Origin: Paraburkholderia acidicola
Lineage (GTDB): Bacteria; Pseudomonadota; Gammaproteobacteria; Burkholderiales; Burkholderiaceae
Reading direction: 5' to 3'
DNA: 64,000 nt
Assembly (NCBI RefSeq): GCF_002362315.1
Contig: NZ_MTZV01000004.1
Location: forward strand, 124,001-188,000
In this document: in pieces, positions 28,254 to 37,244 of the stretch
How the letters are laid out: every line of letters starts with the position of its first letter
Position numbering within the stretch: position 1 is the stretch's first letter
Translations under genes and position numbers: made by a program
Notes under the pieces: generated by a model
The model's database searches: none
The model's input: only the letters and a program-made list of their open reading frames with translations
What the model was told of the DNA's origin: nothing

Positions 28254-28532
28254 ATGAAATCCGCCACCTTTCCATCCATCCGGGTTGAACCAGAACTGCG
28301 CGATACCGCCGAAAGTGTCCTCGGTGAAGGAGAAACGCTGGCGGATTTCGTCGTGCAATCGATCCGGGAAGGCATCGAACGCCGTCGGAACCAAAGCAAG
28401 TTCATTGCCCGCGGCATCGCCTCGCGCGAAGCGGTTCGATGTACCGGCGACTATCTCCCCGCGTCCGAAGTGCTGCAGACACTGAAACGGCGGCTCGACG
28501 CCGTTCGCGATACGAAGCCAATACCTCGATGA
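28254..28532 (+). CDS. Antitoxin of the YlcI/YnfO (ribbon-helix-helix) type
   Basis: A 92-residue protein starting MKSATFPSIRVEPELRDTAE, with an N-terminal beta-strand then helices typical of ribbon-helix-helix DNA-binding antitoxins, and a C-terminal toxin-binding tail. The ATG at 28254 has AGGAG upstream. The stop overlaps (ATGA) the start of what was a ParE-type toxin gene, the normal coupling in such modules. The toxin is truncated, so this is probably an orphan antitoxin. Confidence 0.7.
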   Translation: MKSATFPSIRVEPELRDTAESVLGEGETLADFVVQSIREGIERRRNQSKFIARGIASREAVRCTGDYLPASEVLQTLKRRLDAVRDTKPIPR

Positions 28533-28606
28533 CCTACGAGGTCCGGTTTACGCGGGCAGCATTCTATTGCCGCAGCTGCCGCCAAAACACCAGCTTCTCC
28601 GCGTAG
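28529..28606 (+). pseudogene. Truncated ParE-type toxin gene
   Basis: Starting at the ATGA overlap with the antitoxin, the frame reads MTYEVRFTRAA, the usual first strand of a ParE/RelE toxin, then runs out of homology at about 28560 and stops at 28606 after 25 residues. The break falls at the 3' end of the convergent DNA glycosylase gene (stop at 28564), so the rest of the toxin was lost in a deletion or rearrangement joining these two loci. Confidence 0.6.
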
Positions 28607-29049
28607 GGAACCGAAGCATGTGCGGGACTGCTCGACGGCAGACGTAGAAGCCGATACCGTTCCGCGCGTTCACCCAGCGATTTCACGCCGATTCTGGCCG
28701 CGGTCCCGCCATTGAAGGCAATCGTGTCCAGACTCGGCAACGTATCGATAAGAGCAATCAGATCGTTACTGGCATGGTCCCGTATCCGGCTATCCAGACT
28801 TCCAACGCGCTGCGCTTCAGCAACGACATCCCATAACCCGATGTGATGTTCGAGCAACGCATCGAGCCGAGCGTGATAGTCCATACCCACCAGATCCCGT
28901 TCGATCACATCACCGACAAGAAGCCAGAACTTGTTCTGCTTGTGCGCGTAGTACTGCGACTGCGCCAACGACACTTCCCCCGGCAGGCTACCCAGCACCA
29001 GCACCCGCGTGTTTGCATCGACGACCGGCGGGAAGCAACGCTTCTGCAT
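28564..29049 (-). CDS. Uracil/hypoxanthine-DNA glycosylase family protein
   Basis: A 161-residue protein of the TDG/Mug-like uracil-DNA glycosylase superfamily that NCBI-type annotation calls DNA-deoxyinosine glycosylase. It starts [28 protein letters not shown], where VLGSLPG is the family motif, then has QYYAHKQNKFWLLVGDV, LWDVVAEAQRVGSLDSRI and FNGGTAA, and ends with LPSSSPAHA. It should excise hypoxanthine or uracil from DNA (family inference). Its ATG overlaps the ubiC stop in TGATG, so it is translationally coupled to ubiC. Confidence 0.88.
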   Translation of the reverse strand: MQKRCFPPVVDANTRVLVLGSLPGEVSLAQSQYYAHKQNKFWLLVGDVIERDLVGMDYHARLDALLEHHIGLWDVVAEAQRVGSLDSRIRDHASNDLIALIDTLPSLDTIAFNGGTAARIGVKSLGERAERYRLLRLPSSSPAHASVPYAEKLVFWRQLRQ

Positions 29050-29741
29050 CAGGAACCCTCGCCCTGGCGAGCGTCCCGCGGCGGCACTGCGTGGTGAGCA
29101 CGCGATGCCGTATGCCCAACCGCACGTCCATGGTCGCGCGAATGCGTCTGCGCGCGCTCGACATGCCCTTGCGACCTGGCGGCGAGATGTCGCCACAGCG
29201 CAGGCAACATGCACTCGGTGACCATCAGCGGTGCACCGTATCGTTCGAACACCGAGCGACGCGCAACCAGCGCATGCGGCAACACCTCCTCGCTCGCCTG
29301 CGCTGCCAGCCGATACAGCGGATGCCGCGCAACCAGCTTACGGTTCACAAGCGACGAGCGCGCAACCGTGCTGTCGCTATACAGCAGCTCGGCGAGCGGG
29401 CGCGTGCGCAGCCGCCGAATCGACTTCCACACACCGACGCTCGCGGCAAGCGGCACGATGCTATGCGCGGCGACGAACGGCAGGCCATCCACTGAGAGCA
29501 CCACTTCGCGCACCCACACCGGCGCGCGCTGCACAACCGCGAGCGCCGTATGTTCATCGACCCACGGTTGCGCGACTGCCTCACGCGTGACGCGCACGGC
29601 CACCTCGCCGAGCGTGCGCAGATGCGCGGTCAGCGAGCCGCCGCGCGTGAGCCAGTCTTTCTGATCGGTACTGAAACAGGGCAGCGGCGTGACGCGCCAG
29701 TGCGCGTCGGCTGCATCGAAACGAAGGATCATGGCCGCCAT
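29049..29741 (-). CDS. ubiC: Chorismate pyruvate-lyase
   Basis: Converts chorismate to 4-hydroxybenzoate and pyruvate, the first step of ubiquinone synthesis. The 230-residue product has [43 protein letters not shown] and the C-terminal [20 protein letters not shown], all UbiC signatures. After LWRHLAARS there is an unusual His/Arg-rich tail of about 40 residues that runs into the next gene. Two starts are possible, 29741 (MAAMILRF) and 29732; the former is used. It is followed by the DNA glycosylase in a coupled pair. Confidence 0.9.
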   Translation of the reverse strand: MAAMILRFDAADAHWRVTPLPCFSTDQKDWLTRGGSLTAHLRTLGEVAVRVTREAVAQPWVDEHTALAVVQRAPVWVREVVLSVDGLPFVAAHSIVPLAASVGVWKSIRRLRTRPLAELLYSDSTVARSSLVNRKLVARHPLYRLAAQASEEVLPHALVARRSVFERYGAPLMVTECMLPALWRHLAARSQGHVERAQTHSRDHGRAVGHTASRAHHAVPPRDARQGEGS

Positions 29742-29816
29742 TATAGGGTGACCGCCTGGGCGCGCGCAGCGAACGCGACGCTGTCGAACACACTCGCACG
29801 TACGCGATCGATACAA

Positions 29817-29843
29817 AAAACGCTGCCCCTGGGGCAGCGTTTT
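29817..29843 (-). terminator. Rho-independent terminator of htpG
   Basis: Perfect stem AACGCTGCCCC / GGGGCAGCGTT between htpG and ubiC. On the minus strand it is followed by TTTT, so it ends the htpG transcript. Confidence 0.88.
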
Positions 29844-29925
29844 CGAAGTACAGCAGATCGACGAAGCTCACGTCACGAGCGGCGCGGAGCGGCACAACGC
29901 GTCCGCTCCGCTTAAGACATGACGC

Positions 29926-31824
29926 TCAACCCGCCCGCGCCAGCAGCAACGCGTTGGTCCGCTTCACGAAGCTCGCCGGATCGTCGAGCGAGCCGCCTTC
30001 AGCGAGCAACGCCTGATCGAACAACAGATGACACCAATCAGCGAAATCAGCATTCTCCGCATGCAGCCCCTTCACCAGCGCGTGCTCCGGATTGACTTCG
30101 AGGATCGGCTGCGCGGCCGGTGCGTTCTGCCCCGCGGCCTTCAGCATGCGTTGCAGATAGCCGCTCATATCGCCATCGTCGGCAACGAGGCATGACGGCG
30201 AATCGGTCAGACGGAACGTGAGCCGCACGTCCTTCGCCTTGTCCTTCAGCGCTTCCTTCATCCGTTCCACGAGCGGCTTCAGTTCCTCGCCGACCTTTTC
30301 CTGAGCTTCTTTCTCCTCGTCGTTCAGCGCGCCCAGGTCGAGGTCACCACGTGCAACGCTAGCCAGCGGCTTGCCATCGAACTCGTTCAGATACGACAGC
30401 ATCCACTCATCGACGCGATCGGTGAGCAGCAGCACTTCGACGCCCTTCTTGCGGAACACTTCGAGATGCGGGCTGTTCTTCGCGGCCTGGAGTGTATCGG
30501 CGGTGACGTAGTAGATCTTCGTCTGCTCGGGCTTCATCCGCGCGACGTAATCGGCAAGCGCGACGTTCTGCTCGGCGGTATCGGCGTGCGTCGATGCAAA
30601 GCGCACCAGTTTCGCCACGCGTTCACGGTTCGCGGAGTCTTCGCCGACACCTTCCTTCAGCACCTGGCCGAACTCATTCCAGAACGTCTTGTACTTGTCC
30701 TTGCCGGCATCGTCCTCGGCGTTCGCGAATTCTTCGAGCATCGACAGCGTGCGCTTCGTCACGCCTTCGCGGATCGCCTTCACATCGCGGCTTTCCTGCA
30801 GGATTTCGCGCGAGACGTTAAGCGGCAGATCGCTCGAATCGACCACGCCCTTCACAAAGCGCAGATACGACGGCAGCAATTGCTCCGCTTCGTCCATGAT
30901 GAAGACGCGCTTCACGTACAGCTTCAGCCCGCTGCGATGATCGCGGTTCAACATATCGAACGGCGCGCGCGCAGGCACATACAGCAGTTGCGTATATTCG
31001 CTGCGACCTTCGACGCGGTTATGCGTCCAGGCAAGCGGATTCTCGTGATCGTGCGCGAGATGCTGATAGAACTGCTGATACTGCTCGTCGGTGATGTCGT
31101 TCTTCGCGCGCGTCCACAGTGCGCTGGCCTGATTGACGGTCTCGTCTTCGTCCTTCGCGACCATCTCGCTCTTTTCCGCGTCCCACTCTTCCTTCTGCAT
31201 CAGGATGGGCAGCGCGACGTGGTCCGAATACTTCTGGATGATCGATTTCAGTCGATACGACGACAGCAGCTCGTCTTCTTCAGGGCGCAGATGCAGCGTG
31301 ATCGTCGTACCGCGTGCGGCACGCTCGATCGTTTCTACCGCGAAATCGCCTTCGCCTGCGCTTTCCCAGCGCACGCCTTCGCTGGCGGGCACACCCGCGC
31401 GACGGGTTTCGACCGTGATGCGGTCGGCGACGATGAAGCCCGAATAGAAACCGACACCGAACTGGCCGATCAGCGCCGCATCTTTCTGCTGATCGCCGGA
31501 CAGCTTGCCGAAGAACTCCTTGGTGCCCGAGCGCGCGATCGTGCCGAGATTCGAGACCGCTTCGTCGCGGCTCATGCCGATACCGTTGTCGTCGAGCGTG
31601 ATGGTGCGTGCAGCCTTGTCGAACGACACGCGAATGCGCAAGGTCGGATCGTTCTCGTACAACGCAGCGTTTTCGATCGCTTCGAAGCGCAGCTTGTCGG
31701 CCGCATCGGATGCGTTCGAAATCAGCTCGCGCAGGAAAATTTCCTTGTTGCTGTACAGCGAATGAATCATCAGGTGGAGAAGCTGTTTCACTTCTGCCTG
31801 AAAGCTCATGGTTTCCTGGGCCAT
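29926..31824 (-). CDS. htpG: Molecular chaperone HtpG (Hsp90)
   Basis: ATP-dependent cytoplasmic chaperone. The 632-residue protein has the GHKL ATPase N-terminus ([31 protein letters not shown], and the lid [11 protein letters not shown]), the middle domain with [12 protein letters not shown], and the C-terminal dimerisation region with [17 protein letters not shown]. The ATG at 31824 is preceded by GAGGAAG. A sigma-32-type promoter lies about 65 bp upstream and a terminator follows, so it is a single-gene heat-shock unit. Confidence 0.97.
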   Translation of the reverse strand: MAQETMSFQAEVKQLLHLMIHSLYSNKEIFLRELISNASDAADKLRFEAIENAALYENDPTLRIRVSFDKAARTITLDDNGIGMSRDEAVSNLGTIARSGTKEFFGKLSGDQQKDAALIGQFGVGFYSGFIVADRITVETRRAGVPASEGVRWESAGEGDFAVETIERAARGTTITLHLRPEEDELLSSYRLKSIIQKYSDHVALPILMQKEEWDAEKSEMVAKDEDETVNQASALWTRAKNDITDEQYQQFYQHLAHDHENPLAWTHNRVEGRSEYTQLLYVPARAPFDMLNRDHRSGLKLYVKRVFIMDEAEQLLPSYLRFVKGVVDSSDLPLNVSREILQESRDVKAIREGVTKRTLSMLEEFANAEDDAGKDKYKTFWNEFGQVLKEGVGEDSANRERVAKLVRFASTHADTAEQNVALADYVARMKPEQTKIYYVTADTLQAAKNSPHLEVFRKKGVEVLLLTDRVDEWMLSYLNEFDGKPLASVARGDLDLGALNDEEKEAQEKVGEELKPLVERMKEALKDKAKDVRLTFRLTDSPSCLVADDGDMSGYLQRMLKAAGQNAPAAQPILEVNPEHALVKGLHAENADFADWCHLLFDQALLAEGGSLDDPASFVKRTNALLLARAG

Positions 31825-31889
31825 GTCGGACTTCCTCTGTGTATTGCTGGTTTATTCGGTGGAAACTATTCGGTGCAGACCGTCCGCGC

Positions 31890-31917
31890 AGATAGGGACG
31901 ATCTGCGCAGTTTCAAG
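31890..31917 (-). promoter_or_regulatory. Sigma-32 heat-shock promoter of htpG
   Basis: On the minus strand CTTGAAA (31917-31911) is followed after 13 bp by CCCTATCT (31897-31890), matching the sigma-32 consensus CTTGAAA-N11-16-CCCCATNT in all but one informative base. It overlaps the stop codon of the MocR-type gene. An 8-bp dyad GCGCAGAT...ATCTGCGC sits within it. Confidence 0.8.
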
Positions 31918-33385
31918 AGGCGCGCCTGGCGGCCCCGTCGAGATAGCGGCACAGAAACGCCGACAGCGCCGGATCGCCGCAGTTCGCGATATTGAAACGC
32001 ATCCACGTGGTCGGCGCCTGGTGCGGCGAGAACAGGCTGCCGGGCGTCAGCAGAAAACCGGCCTCATGCCCCGCGGCAGCCAGCCCGTCCGAGTCGACGC
32101 CGGTGTCGGCCCACATGAACATGCCCGCCCCCGGCGACTGGAACAGGCGCAACCCGGTCTTCTCGAGCATCCGCGCAGTCTTGTCGCGCACGCCGTCGAG
32201 CCGCGAGCGCAGCCGCTCCACGTGACGCCGGTAGTGGCCTTCCGTGAGGATCTTGTAAAGCACGCGCTCGTTCAGTTCCGGCGATGTCATGCCGACCAGC
32301 ATCTTCTGGTCGGTAATCGCGTTCGCCACCGCCGGCGCGCAGGCGACGAAACCCACGCGCAGGTTCGCCGCGAGCGTCTTCGAGAAACTGCCGAGGTAAA
32401 TGACCCGCTTGAGCTGATCGAGACTCGCGAGCCGCGTCGCCGGATAGCCGGGCGGACAGAGGTCGCCATACACATCGTCTTCGACGACGATGAAATCGTA
32501 TTCTTCCGCGAGACGCAGGATGCGGAACGCCTGCGCGGCCGTCAGCGAAGTGCCGGTCGGGTTCTGCAGCACGGAGTTGATCACCAGCATTTTCGGCCGC
32601 CAGGTCTGCACGAGCGCTTCCAGTGCATCTAGATCGGGGCCTTCCGGCGTGTAGGGCATGCCGAGCAGCCGCGCACCCTGCGAGGCGAAGCGGCCGAACA
32701 TCTGGAACCACGCCGGATCGCCGACGATAACCGCATCGCCAGGCTGCACGTAGATGCGCGAGATCAGATCGATGGCCTGGGTGATGCCAGAGACGAGCAC
32801 GATCTGCTCGGGCGACACGCCGACTTCGCGTTCTTCGAGCTTTGTTTGCAGTTGCTGCCGCAGCGGCAGAAAACCGAGCGGCGTGCCAATGCCGAGCATT
32901 TGCGCCCCGCTCTGCCGCCCCAGCGTGCGCAGGGCACCGGTGATCAGTTCGCCGTCGAGCCAACGGTTCGGCAGAAAGCCGTGGCCGGGGCTCTTTTCGG
33001 GCCGCATCGACGTTTGCAGCATGTTGCGCAGCAGCCAGACGACGTCGAGCGTACTGGGCGCGGGCGCCACCGCTTCGACTGCAACGGCGGCGAGGCGGCG
33101 TTCGCCCGGCATCGGCGCTGCGAGCCGTTCGCGTACATAGAAGCCCGAGCCGCGGCGCGAATCCAGATAGCCCTGCGCGACCAGCCGCTCATACGCCTCG
33201 ACCACCGTGAAACGGGACACACCCTTGTCGAGCGCGAGCTTACGGATGGACGGCATGCGCATGCCGGGGCGGAACACGCGCTCCTCGATGCGGCGGCGGC
33301 CCCATTGCACAAGCTGGTCGACAAGCGTCGTCGACGATGCATCGTGGGGAGCGGGAATCTGGTCGAGCGGGACGGACATGGGCAC
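31913..33385 (-). CDS. MocR-family (GntR/aminotransferase fusion) regulator
   Basis: A 490-residue protein with an N-terminal GntR winged helix (PSIRKLALDKGVSRFTVVEA, about residues 46-65) joined to a fold-type I aminotransferase domain. The PLP lysine is Lys336 in GSFSKTLAANLRVGF, and the Asn of NSVLQNPTGTS is present. MocR proteins sense PLP adducts of amines or amino acids. It is divergent from the VOC/aminotransferase/RidA operon, which it probably controls. Three TGTACCG-type direct repeats lie just upstream of its start. Confidence 0.93.
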   Translation of the reverse strand: MPMSVPLDQIPAPHDASSTTLVDQLVQWGRRRIEERVFRPGMRMPSIRKLALDKGVSRFTVVEAYERLVAQGYLDSRRGSGFYVRERLAAPMPGERRLAAVAVEAVAPAPSTLDVVWLLRNMLQTSMRPEKSPGHGFLPNRWLDGELITGALRTLGRQSGAQMLGIGTPLGFLPLRQQLQTKLEEREVGVSPEQIVLVSGITQAIDLISRIYVQPGDAVIVGDPAWFQMFGRFASQGARLLGMPYTPEGPDLDALEALVQTWRPKMLVINSVLQNPTGTSLTAAQAFRILRLAEEYDFIVVEDDVYGDLCPPGYPATRLASLDQLKRVIYLGSFSKTLAANLRVGFVACAPAVANAITDQKMLVGMTSPELNERVLYKILTEGHYRRHVERLRSRLDGVRDKTARMLEKTGLRLFQSPGAGMFMWADTGVDSDGLAAAGHEAGFLLTPGSLFSPHQAPTTWMRFNIANCGDPALSAFLCRYLDGAARRAS

Positions 33386-33393
33386 TCTCCGAC

Positions 33394-33435
33394 TGTACCG
33401 AACGTTATCTGGGCAATTGTACCGTTACTGTGCCG
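33394..33435 (-). promoter_or_regulatory. Direct repeats before the MocR gene
   Basis: TGTACCG occurs at 33394-33400 and 33418-33424, and TGTGCCG at 33429-33435, giving spacings of 24 and 11 bp. MocR regulators are known to bind direct repeats in the divergent promoter region, so this is a candidate operator (inference). Confidence 0.5.
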
Positions 33436-33678
33436 GTGCCACGCGATACATTGGCGCGGAGGATGCGGATAGTGCGCGGTGACGCGACGCCTCCCGCGGG
33501 CACGCATGGCCTGCGCTGGGGCGAACGGTTATGCTAGCGGCCCCGGTACTGCTGTCATGCTGGTTCCGCATGCTGAACTTGCTTCGCTACGGTCCGCGAC
33601 GCCTGAATCAGGCGCCAGCAACCGGAAGCAGCCGTACACGCACCACCCCGTCGTCAGAAACCGTCTTACCGATCCGCC

Positions 33679-34368
33679 ATGACTGCTCACTCGCTCTACC
33701 TCGACCATCTCGTGATCTCCGCCCGCACGCTCGACGAAGGCACACAGTACGTCGCCGATGCGCTCGGTGTAGCACCGGCTGGTGGCGGCGCGCACCCGCT
33801 GATGCGCACGCACAACCGGCTGCTGAACCTGTGGGGCGGCGTGTATCTCGAGGTCATCGCGGTCGATCCGGACGCGCCCGCCGCGCCGTCCGACACACCA
33901 CCGCGGCCACGCGTCTTCGCGCTCGACGACCCGGCCACGCAGGCGCGTCTTGCGAACGGCCCGTATCTGTCGCACTGGGTCGTGCGCGTAGAGCGCCCGA
34001 AGCAGCTTGCCACGTGGCAGGCGCAGTATCCGCAGCGCATCGCGCCCGTGGTTCCGATGACGCGTGGCGACTTCACCTGGGGGCTCGCCGTACCCGACGA
34101 CGGTGCGTTCCCGGCATGGCAAGGCGCCGGCGACGGTATCGTGCCGACGCTGATCCAGTGGGATACGCCGCATCATCCGTCGGCGGTGCTGCCGGAAATG
34201 GGGCTGGCGCTGAAAAAGCTGAAAGCCGTCCATCCGCAGGCGGAAACCGTGCGCAACCACCTGCAGTGGCTCGGCGCCATCCACCTGCTGCATATAGAGC
34301 CGACTGAAGGCGCCCCCGCCCTCGTCGCCGAATTCGATACACCGGATGGTCCGCGCACGCTCGGCTAG
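33679..34368 (+). CDS. Glyoxalase-like domain protein
   Basis: A 229-residue protein starting MTAHSLYLDHLVISARTLDEG, the opening of the glyoxalase-like (PF13468-type) VOC family, then MRTHNRLLNLWGGVYLEVIAVDP, with metal-site-like His and Glu residues, and DTPHHPSAVLPEMGLAL. The reaction is unknown. It is the first gene of the operon divergent from the MocR regulator and lies 86 bp before an aminotransferase. Confidence 0.82.
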   Translation: MTAHSLYLDHLVISARTLDEGTQYVADALGVAPAGGGAHPLMRTHNRLLNLWGGVYLEVIAVDPDAPAAPSDTPPRPRVFALDDPATQARLANGPYLSHWVVRVERPKQLATWQAQYPQRIAPVVPMTRGDFTWGLAVPDDGAFPAWQGAGDGIVPTLIQWDTPHHPSAVLPEMGLALKKLKAVHPQAETVRNHLQWLGAIHLLHIEPTEGAPALVAEFDTPDGPRTLG

Positions 34369-34454
34369 CGGGCGGCCATCCACGGCAATCTCAAGTCACG
34401 CGATAATTGCATTCTTTCTACCAAACCGTTCCAGCGAAACAGATCGAGGAGACT

Positions 34455-35651
34455 ATGGATCAAAGCGACCTTCATGCCCCGAAGTGGCAATTCTCAGAGC
34501 GCGCGCGCAAGCTCACCAGTTCGGCGATCCGCGAGATCCTGAAGGTTACGGAGCGGCCCGAAGTCATCTCGTTTGCGGGCGGCCTGCCCGCGCCGGTCAC
34601 GTTCCCGGCCGAACGGATGCGCGAAGCATCCGACCGCATCCTGCGCGATACCCCGGGCGCGGCGCTGCAATACAGCGCGACCGAAGGCTATCTGCCGCTG
34701 CGCGAATGGGTCGCCACCCGCTATTCGGTGAACGGCGCGCAGATCCGGCCGAGCCAGGTGCTGATCACGACCGGCTCGCAGCAGGCGCTCGATCTGCTCG
34801 GCAAGGTACTGATCTGCCCGGAAAGCCCGGTGCTCGTCGAAACGCCGACGTATCTCGGCGCACTGCAATCGTTCTCGATGTACGAGCCGCGCTACGTCCA
34901 GGTGCCGACTGACGACAACGGCCTGATCCCCGCAGCCCTCACGCCCGAACTCACGGCCGGTGCGCGCGTGCTGTACGCCCAGCCCAACTTCCAGAATCCG
35001 ACCGGCCGCCGTCTGCCGATCGAACGGCGCCGTGCACTGGCGGCATTCGCGCAAGGCGCACCGTTCCCGGTTATCGAGGACGATCCGTACGGCGCACTCG
35101 ACTACGCAGGCGAGCCGCTGCCAACCATGCTGTCGATGGCACCCGATCACATCGTGCATCTCGGTTCGTTCTCGAAGGTGCTCGCGCCGGGCCTGCGGGT
35201 CGGCTACATCATTGCGCCCGAAGAACTGCACTTCAAGCTCGTGCAGGCCAAACAGGCCACCGATCTGCACACGCCGAGCTTCACGCAGCGCATCGTGCAC
35301 GAAGTGGTGAAGGACGGTTTCCTCGACACGCACGTGCCGACTATTCGCACGCTGTACCGCGACCAGTGCACGGCCATGCTCGCCGCGCTCGAGCGCTATA
35401 TGCCCGAGGGCGTGAGCTGGAACAAGCCGGAAGGCGGCATGTTCATCTGGGTGACGCTGCCGGCACACATCGACAGCATGAAGCTGCTCGACGAAGCCGT
35501 TGCGCAGAATGTCGCGTTCGTGCCGGGCGCGCCGTTCTTCGCGAGCGATGCTCAGCACCACACGCTGCGGCTTTCGTTCGTGACGGTGCCGCCCGCTAAA
35601 ATCGACGAAGGCATCGCACGTCTTGGCGCGCTGCTGCGCGCCAAGGTGTAA
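34455..35651 (+). CDS. PLP-dependent aminotransferase, 2-aminoadipate/LysN-like
   Basis: A 398-residue fold-type I aminotransferase without a DNA-binding domain. It has SFAGGLPAPVTFPAERM, YSATEGYLPLREWVA, the Asn/Pro stretch YAQPNFQNPTGRRL, the PLP-phosphate and cofactor-stacking region EDDPYGALDY and the Schiff-base Lys241 in GSFSKVLAPGLRVGY. This group covers 2-aminoadipate and multi-substrate aminotransferases, often of lysine or aromatic amino acid metabolism; the exact substrate is unknown. GAGGAG precedes the ATG. A RidA-family gene follows 46 bp later. Confidence 0.92.
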   Translation: MDQSDLHAPKWQFSERARKLTSSAIREILKVTERPEVISFAGGLPAPVTFPAERMREASDRILRDTPGAALQYSATEGYLPLREWVATRYSVNGAQIRPSQVLITTGSQQALDLLGKVLICPESPVLVETPTYLGALQSFSMYEPRYVQVPTDDNGLIPAALTPELTAGARVLYAQPNFQNPTGRRLPIERRRALAAFAQGAPFPVIEDDPYGALDYAGEPLPTMLSMAPDHIVHLGSFSKVLAPGLRVGYIIAPEELHFKLVQAKQATDLHTPSFTQRIVHEVVKDGFLDTHVPTIRTLYRDQCTAMLAALERYMPEGVSWNKPEGGMFIWVTLPAHIDSMKLLDEAVAQNVAFVPGAPFFASDAQHHTLRLSFVTVPPAKIDEGIARLGALLRAKV

Positions 35652-35697
35652 GCGGCCCGCACACCCTGCACACTCTTTCACTGCATAAGGACCTCTC

Positions 35698-36171
35698 ATG
35701 ACTCAAGCCAACGTATACGACAAGCTGAAGGAACTCGGCATCGAACTGCCCGTCGCGGGTGCGCCTGCTGCTGCCTATGTGATGAGCGCGCAGACCGGCA
35801 ACACGGTGTTCCTGTCGGGCCACATCGCGAAGAAGGACGGCAAGGTGTGGGCCGGCAAACTCGGTGCGTCGATCACGACTGAAGAAGGCAAGGCCGCCGC
35901 ACGTTCGATTGCAATCGATCTGCTCGCCACGCTGCATACGCATGTCGGCGATCTGAACCGCGTGACCCGCATCGTCAAGGTGATGAGCCTTGTCAACTCG
36001 ACGCTCGAATTCACCGAGCAGCACCTCGTCACCAACGGTGCCTCCGAGCTGATCGCCGACGTGTTCGGCGAGCGCGGCAAGCATGCGCGCTCGGCGTTCG
36101 GCGTCGCGCAGATTCCGCTTGGCGCGTGTGTCGAGATCGAGATGATTGCCGAAGTGGGCGACGCGAAATAA
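35698..36171 (+). CDS. RidA/YjgF-family protein
   Basis: A 157-residue protein, longer than classical RidA (about 128). It has YVMSAQTGNTVFLSGHIAKKDGK, LATLHTHVGDLNRVTRIVKVM and the C-terminal GVAQIPLGACVEIEMIAEV, whose Arg in ARSAFGV matches the RidA imine-binding region. RidA proteins hydrolyse reactive enamine/imine products of PLP enzymes, which fits its place right behind an aminotransferase. A hairpin with TTTTT follows, probably ending the operon. Confidence 0.9.
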   Translation: MTQANVYDKLKELGIELPVAGAPAAAYVMSAQTGNTVFLSGHIAKKDGKVWAGKLGASITTEEGKAAARSIAIDLLATLHTHVGDLNRVTRIVKVMSLVNSTLEFTEQHLVTNGASELIADVFGERGKHARSAFGVAQIPLGACVEIEMIAEVGDAK

Positions 36172-36216
36172 GCGACGCGCGACCTGCGGGTCGCGGCGCA
36201 TGTGTTCTGTTGGCGG

Positions 36217-36250
36217 CGCCGCCGGCGGCTAGTCCGCCCGCGGCGTTTTT
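36217..36250 (+). terminator. Terminator after the RidA-family gene
   Basis: A 12-bp stem (CGCCGCCGGCGG with CCGCCCGCGGCG, one mismatch) around a 5-base loop, followed by TTTTT. It separates the VOC/aminotransferase/RidA operon from the phzF-like gene. Confidence 0.75.
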
Positions 36251-36331
36251 CATTGCGGCACGGCTGTGGATACACGCTACACCGGCGCTGTGCTGTCCAC
36301 CCTTTCCAGACTGTTCGACCAATCGCCAACG

Positions 36332-37231
36332 ATGACCACGCACACCGTTCCCTTCAAGCAGGTCGACGTCTTCACCGCGGTACCGTTCAAAGGTAATCCG
36401 CTTGCGGTCGTGTTCGATGCCGATGGGCTCGACACTGCGCAGATGCAGGCGATTGCCCACTGGACCAACCTGTCGGAAACGACCTTCCTCGTCACTCCGA
36501 CCGACCCCGCCGCCGACTACCACGTGCGCATCTTCACGACGCAATTCGAGCTGCCGTTCGCCGGTCACCCGACGCTCGGCACCGCGCATGCCTTGCTCGA
36601 AAGCGGCTACCGGCCGAAGCAGCCCGGCAAGCTGATCCAGCAGTGTGGTGTCGGTCTCATGGAACTCGTCGAGCAAACAGACGGCAGCTGGGCGTTCGCG
36701 GCCCCACCGGCCCGAATCGAAGCACTGCCGCAGAGCGAGCATGACGTATTGCGGGCAGCCCTGCACGGCGCCACGATCGATTTCAGCGCGCCGCCGTGCG
36801 CGGTCAACAACGGCGTGCCATGGCTCGTCGTGCGCGTGAACTCGGCGCAGGACTGCCTCGCGATCGAAGCCGACACGGTCGCGCTGACACGCGTCGCCCA
36901 GGCTGCGAAGGCGATCGGCATCGCGGTGTACGGTCCTCACGAAACCGCTGAGCCTGCAACGTTCGAAGTACGCTGCCTGATGTCCGGTACCAGCTTCGGT
37001 GTCGGCGAAGACCCTGTGACCGGCAGTGCCAATGCGGCGCTGGCCAGTTTGCTGCTCAAGCAGCAGAAGCGGCCCGGCATCCGCTACACGGTGCGCCAGG
37101 GTACCGCGCTCGGTCGCGCGGGCGATGTCGTCGTCCGCTACGACGACGCGGTGGACAAGATATGGATCGGCGGGCCGGCGGTAACGATCGTCGACGGCAC
37201 GATCAATCTGCAGCACGCGCCTGCTCGCTAA
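36332..37231 (+). CDS. PhzF-family isomerase
   Basis: A 299-residue protein of the diaminopimelate-epimerase-like PhzF family. It has FKQVDVFTAVPFKGNPLAVVFDA, the catalytic Glu49 in NLSETTFL, FTTQFELPFAGHPTLGTAHALL, and the C-terminal GEDPVTGSANAALASLLL. PhzF proper isomerises a phenazine precursor, but most members outside phenazine clusters have unknown substrates, and no phenazine genes are present. The ATG at 36332 begins the conserved part; a longer frame opens upstream. A hairpin straddles its stop codon. Confidence 0.9.
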   Translation: MTTHTVPFKQVDVFTAVPFKGNPLAVVFDADGLDTAQMQAIAHWTNLSETTFLVTPTDPAADYHVRIFTTQFELPFAGHPTLGTAHALLESGYRPKQPGKLIQQCGVGLMELVEQTDGSWAFAAPPARIEALPQSEHDVLRAALHGATIDFSAPPCAVNNGVPWLVVRVNSAQDCLAIEADTVALTRVAQAAKAIGIAVYGPHETAEPATFEVRCLMSGTSFGVGEDPVTGSANAALASLLLKQQKRPGIRYTVRQGTALGRAGDVVVRYDDAVDKIWIGGPAVTIVDGTINLQHAPAR

Positions 37232-37244
37232 AGCGAGCAGGCGC
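37217..37244 (+). terminator. Hairpin at the end of the PhzF-family gene
   Basis: Perfect 13-bp inverted repeat GCGCCTGCTCGCT / AGCGAGCAGGCGC with a two-base centre, covering the stop codon. No T-run follows, so it may be a terminator or an mRNA 3' stabiliser. Confidence 0.5.
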
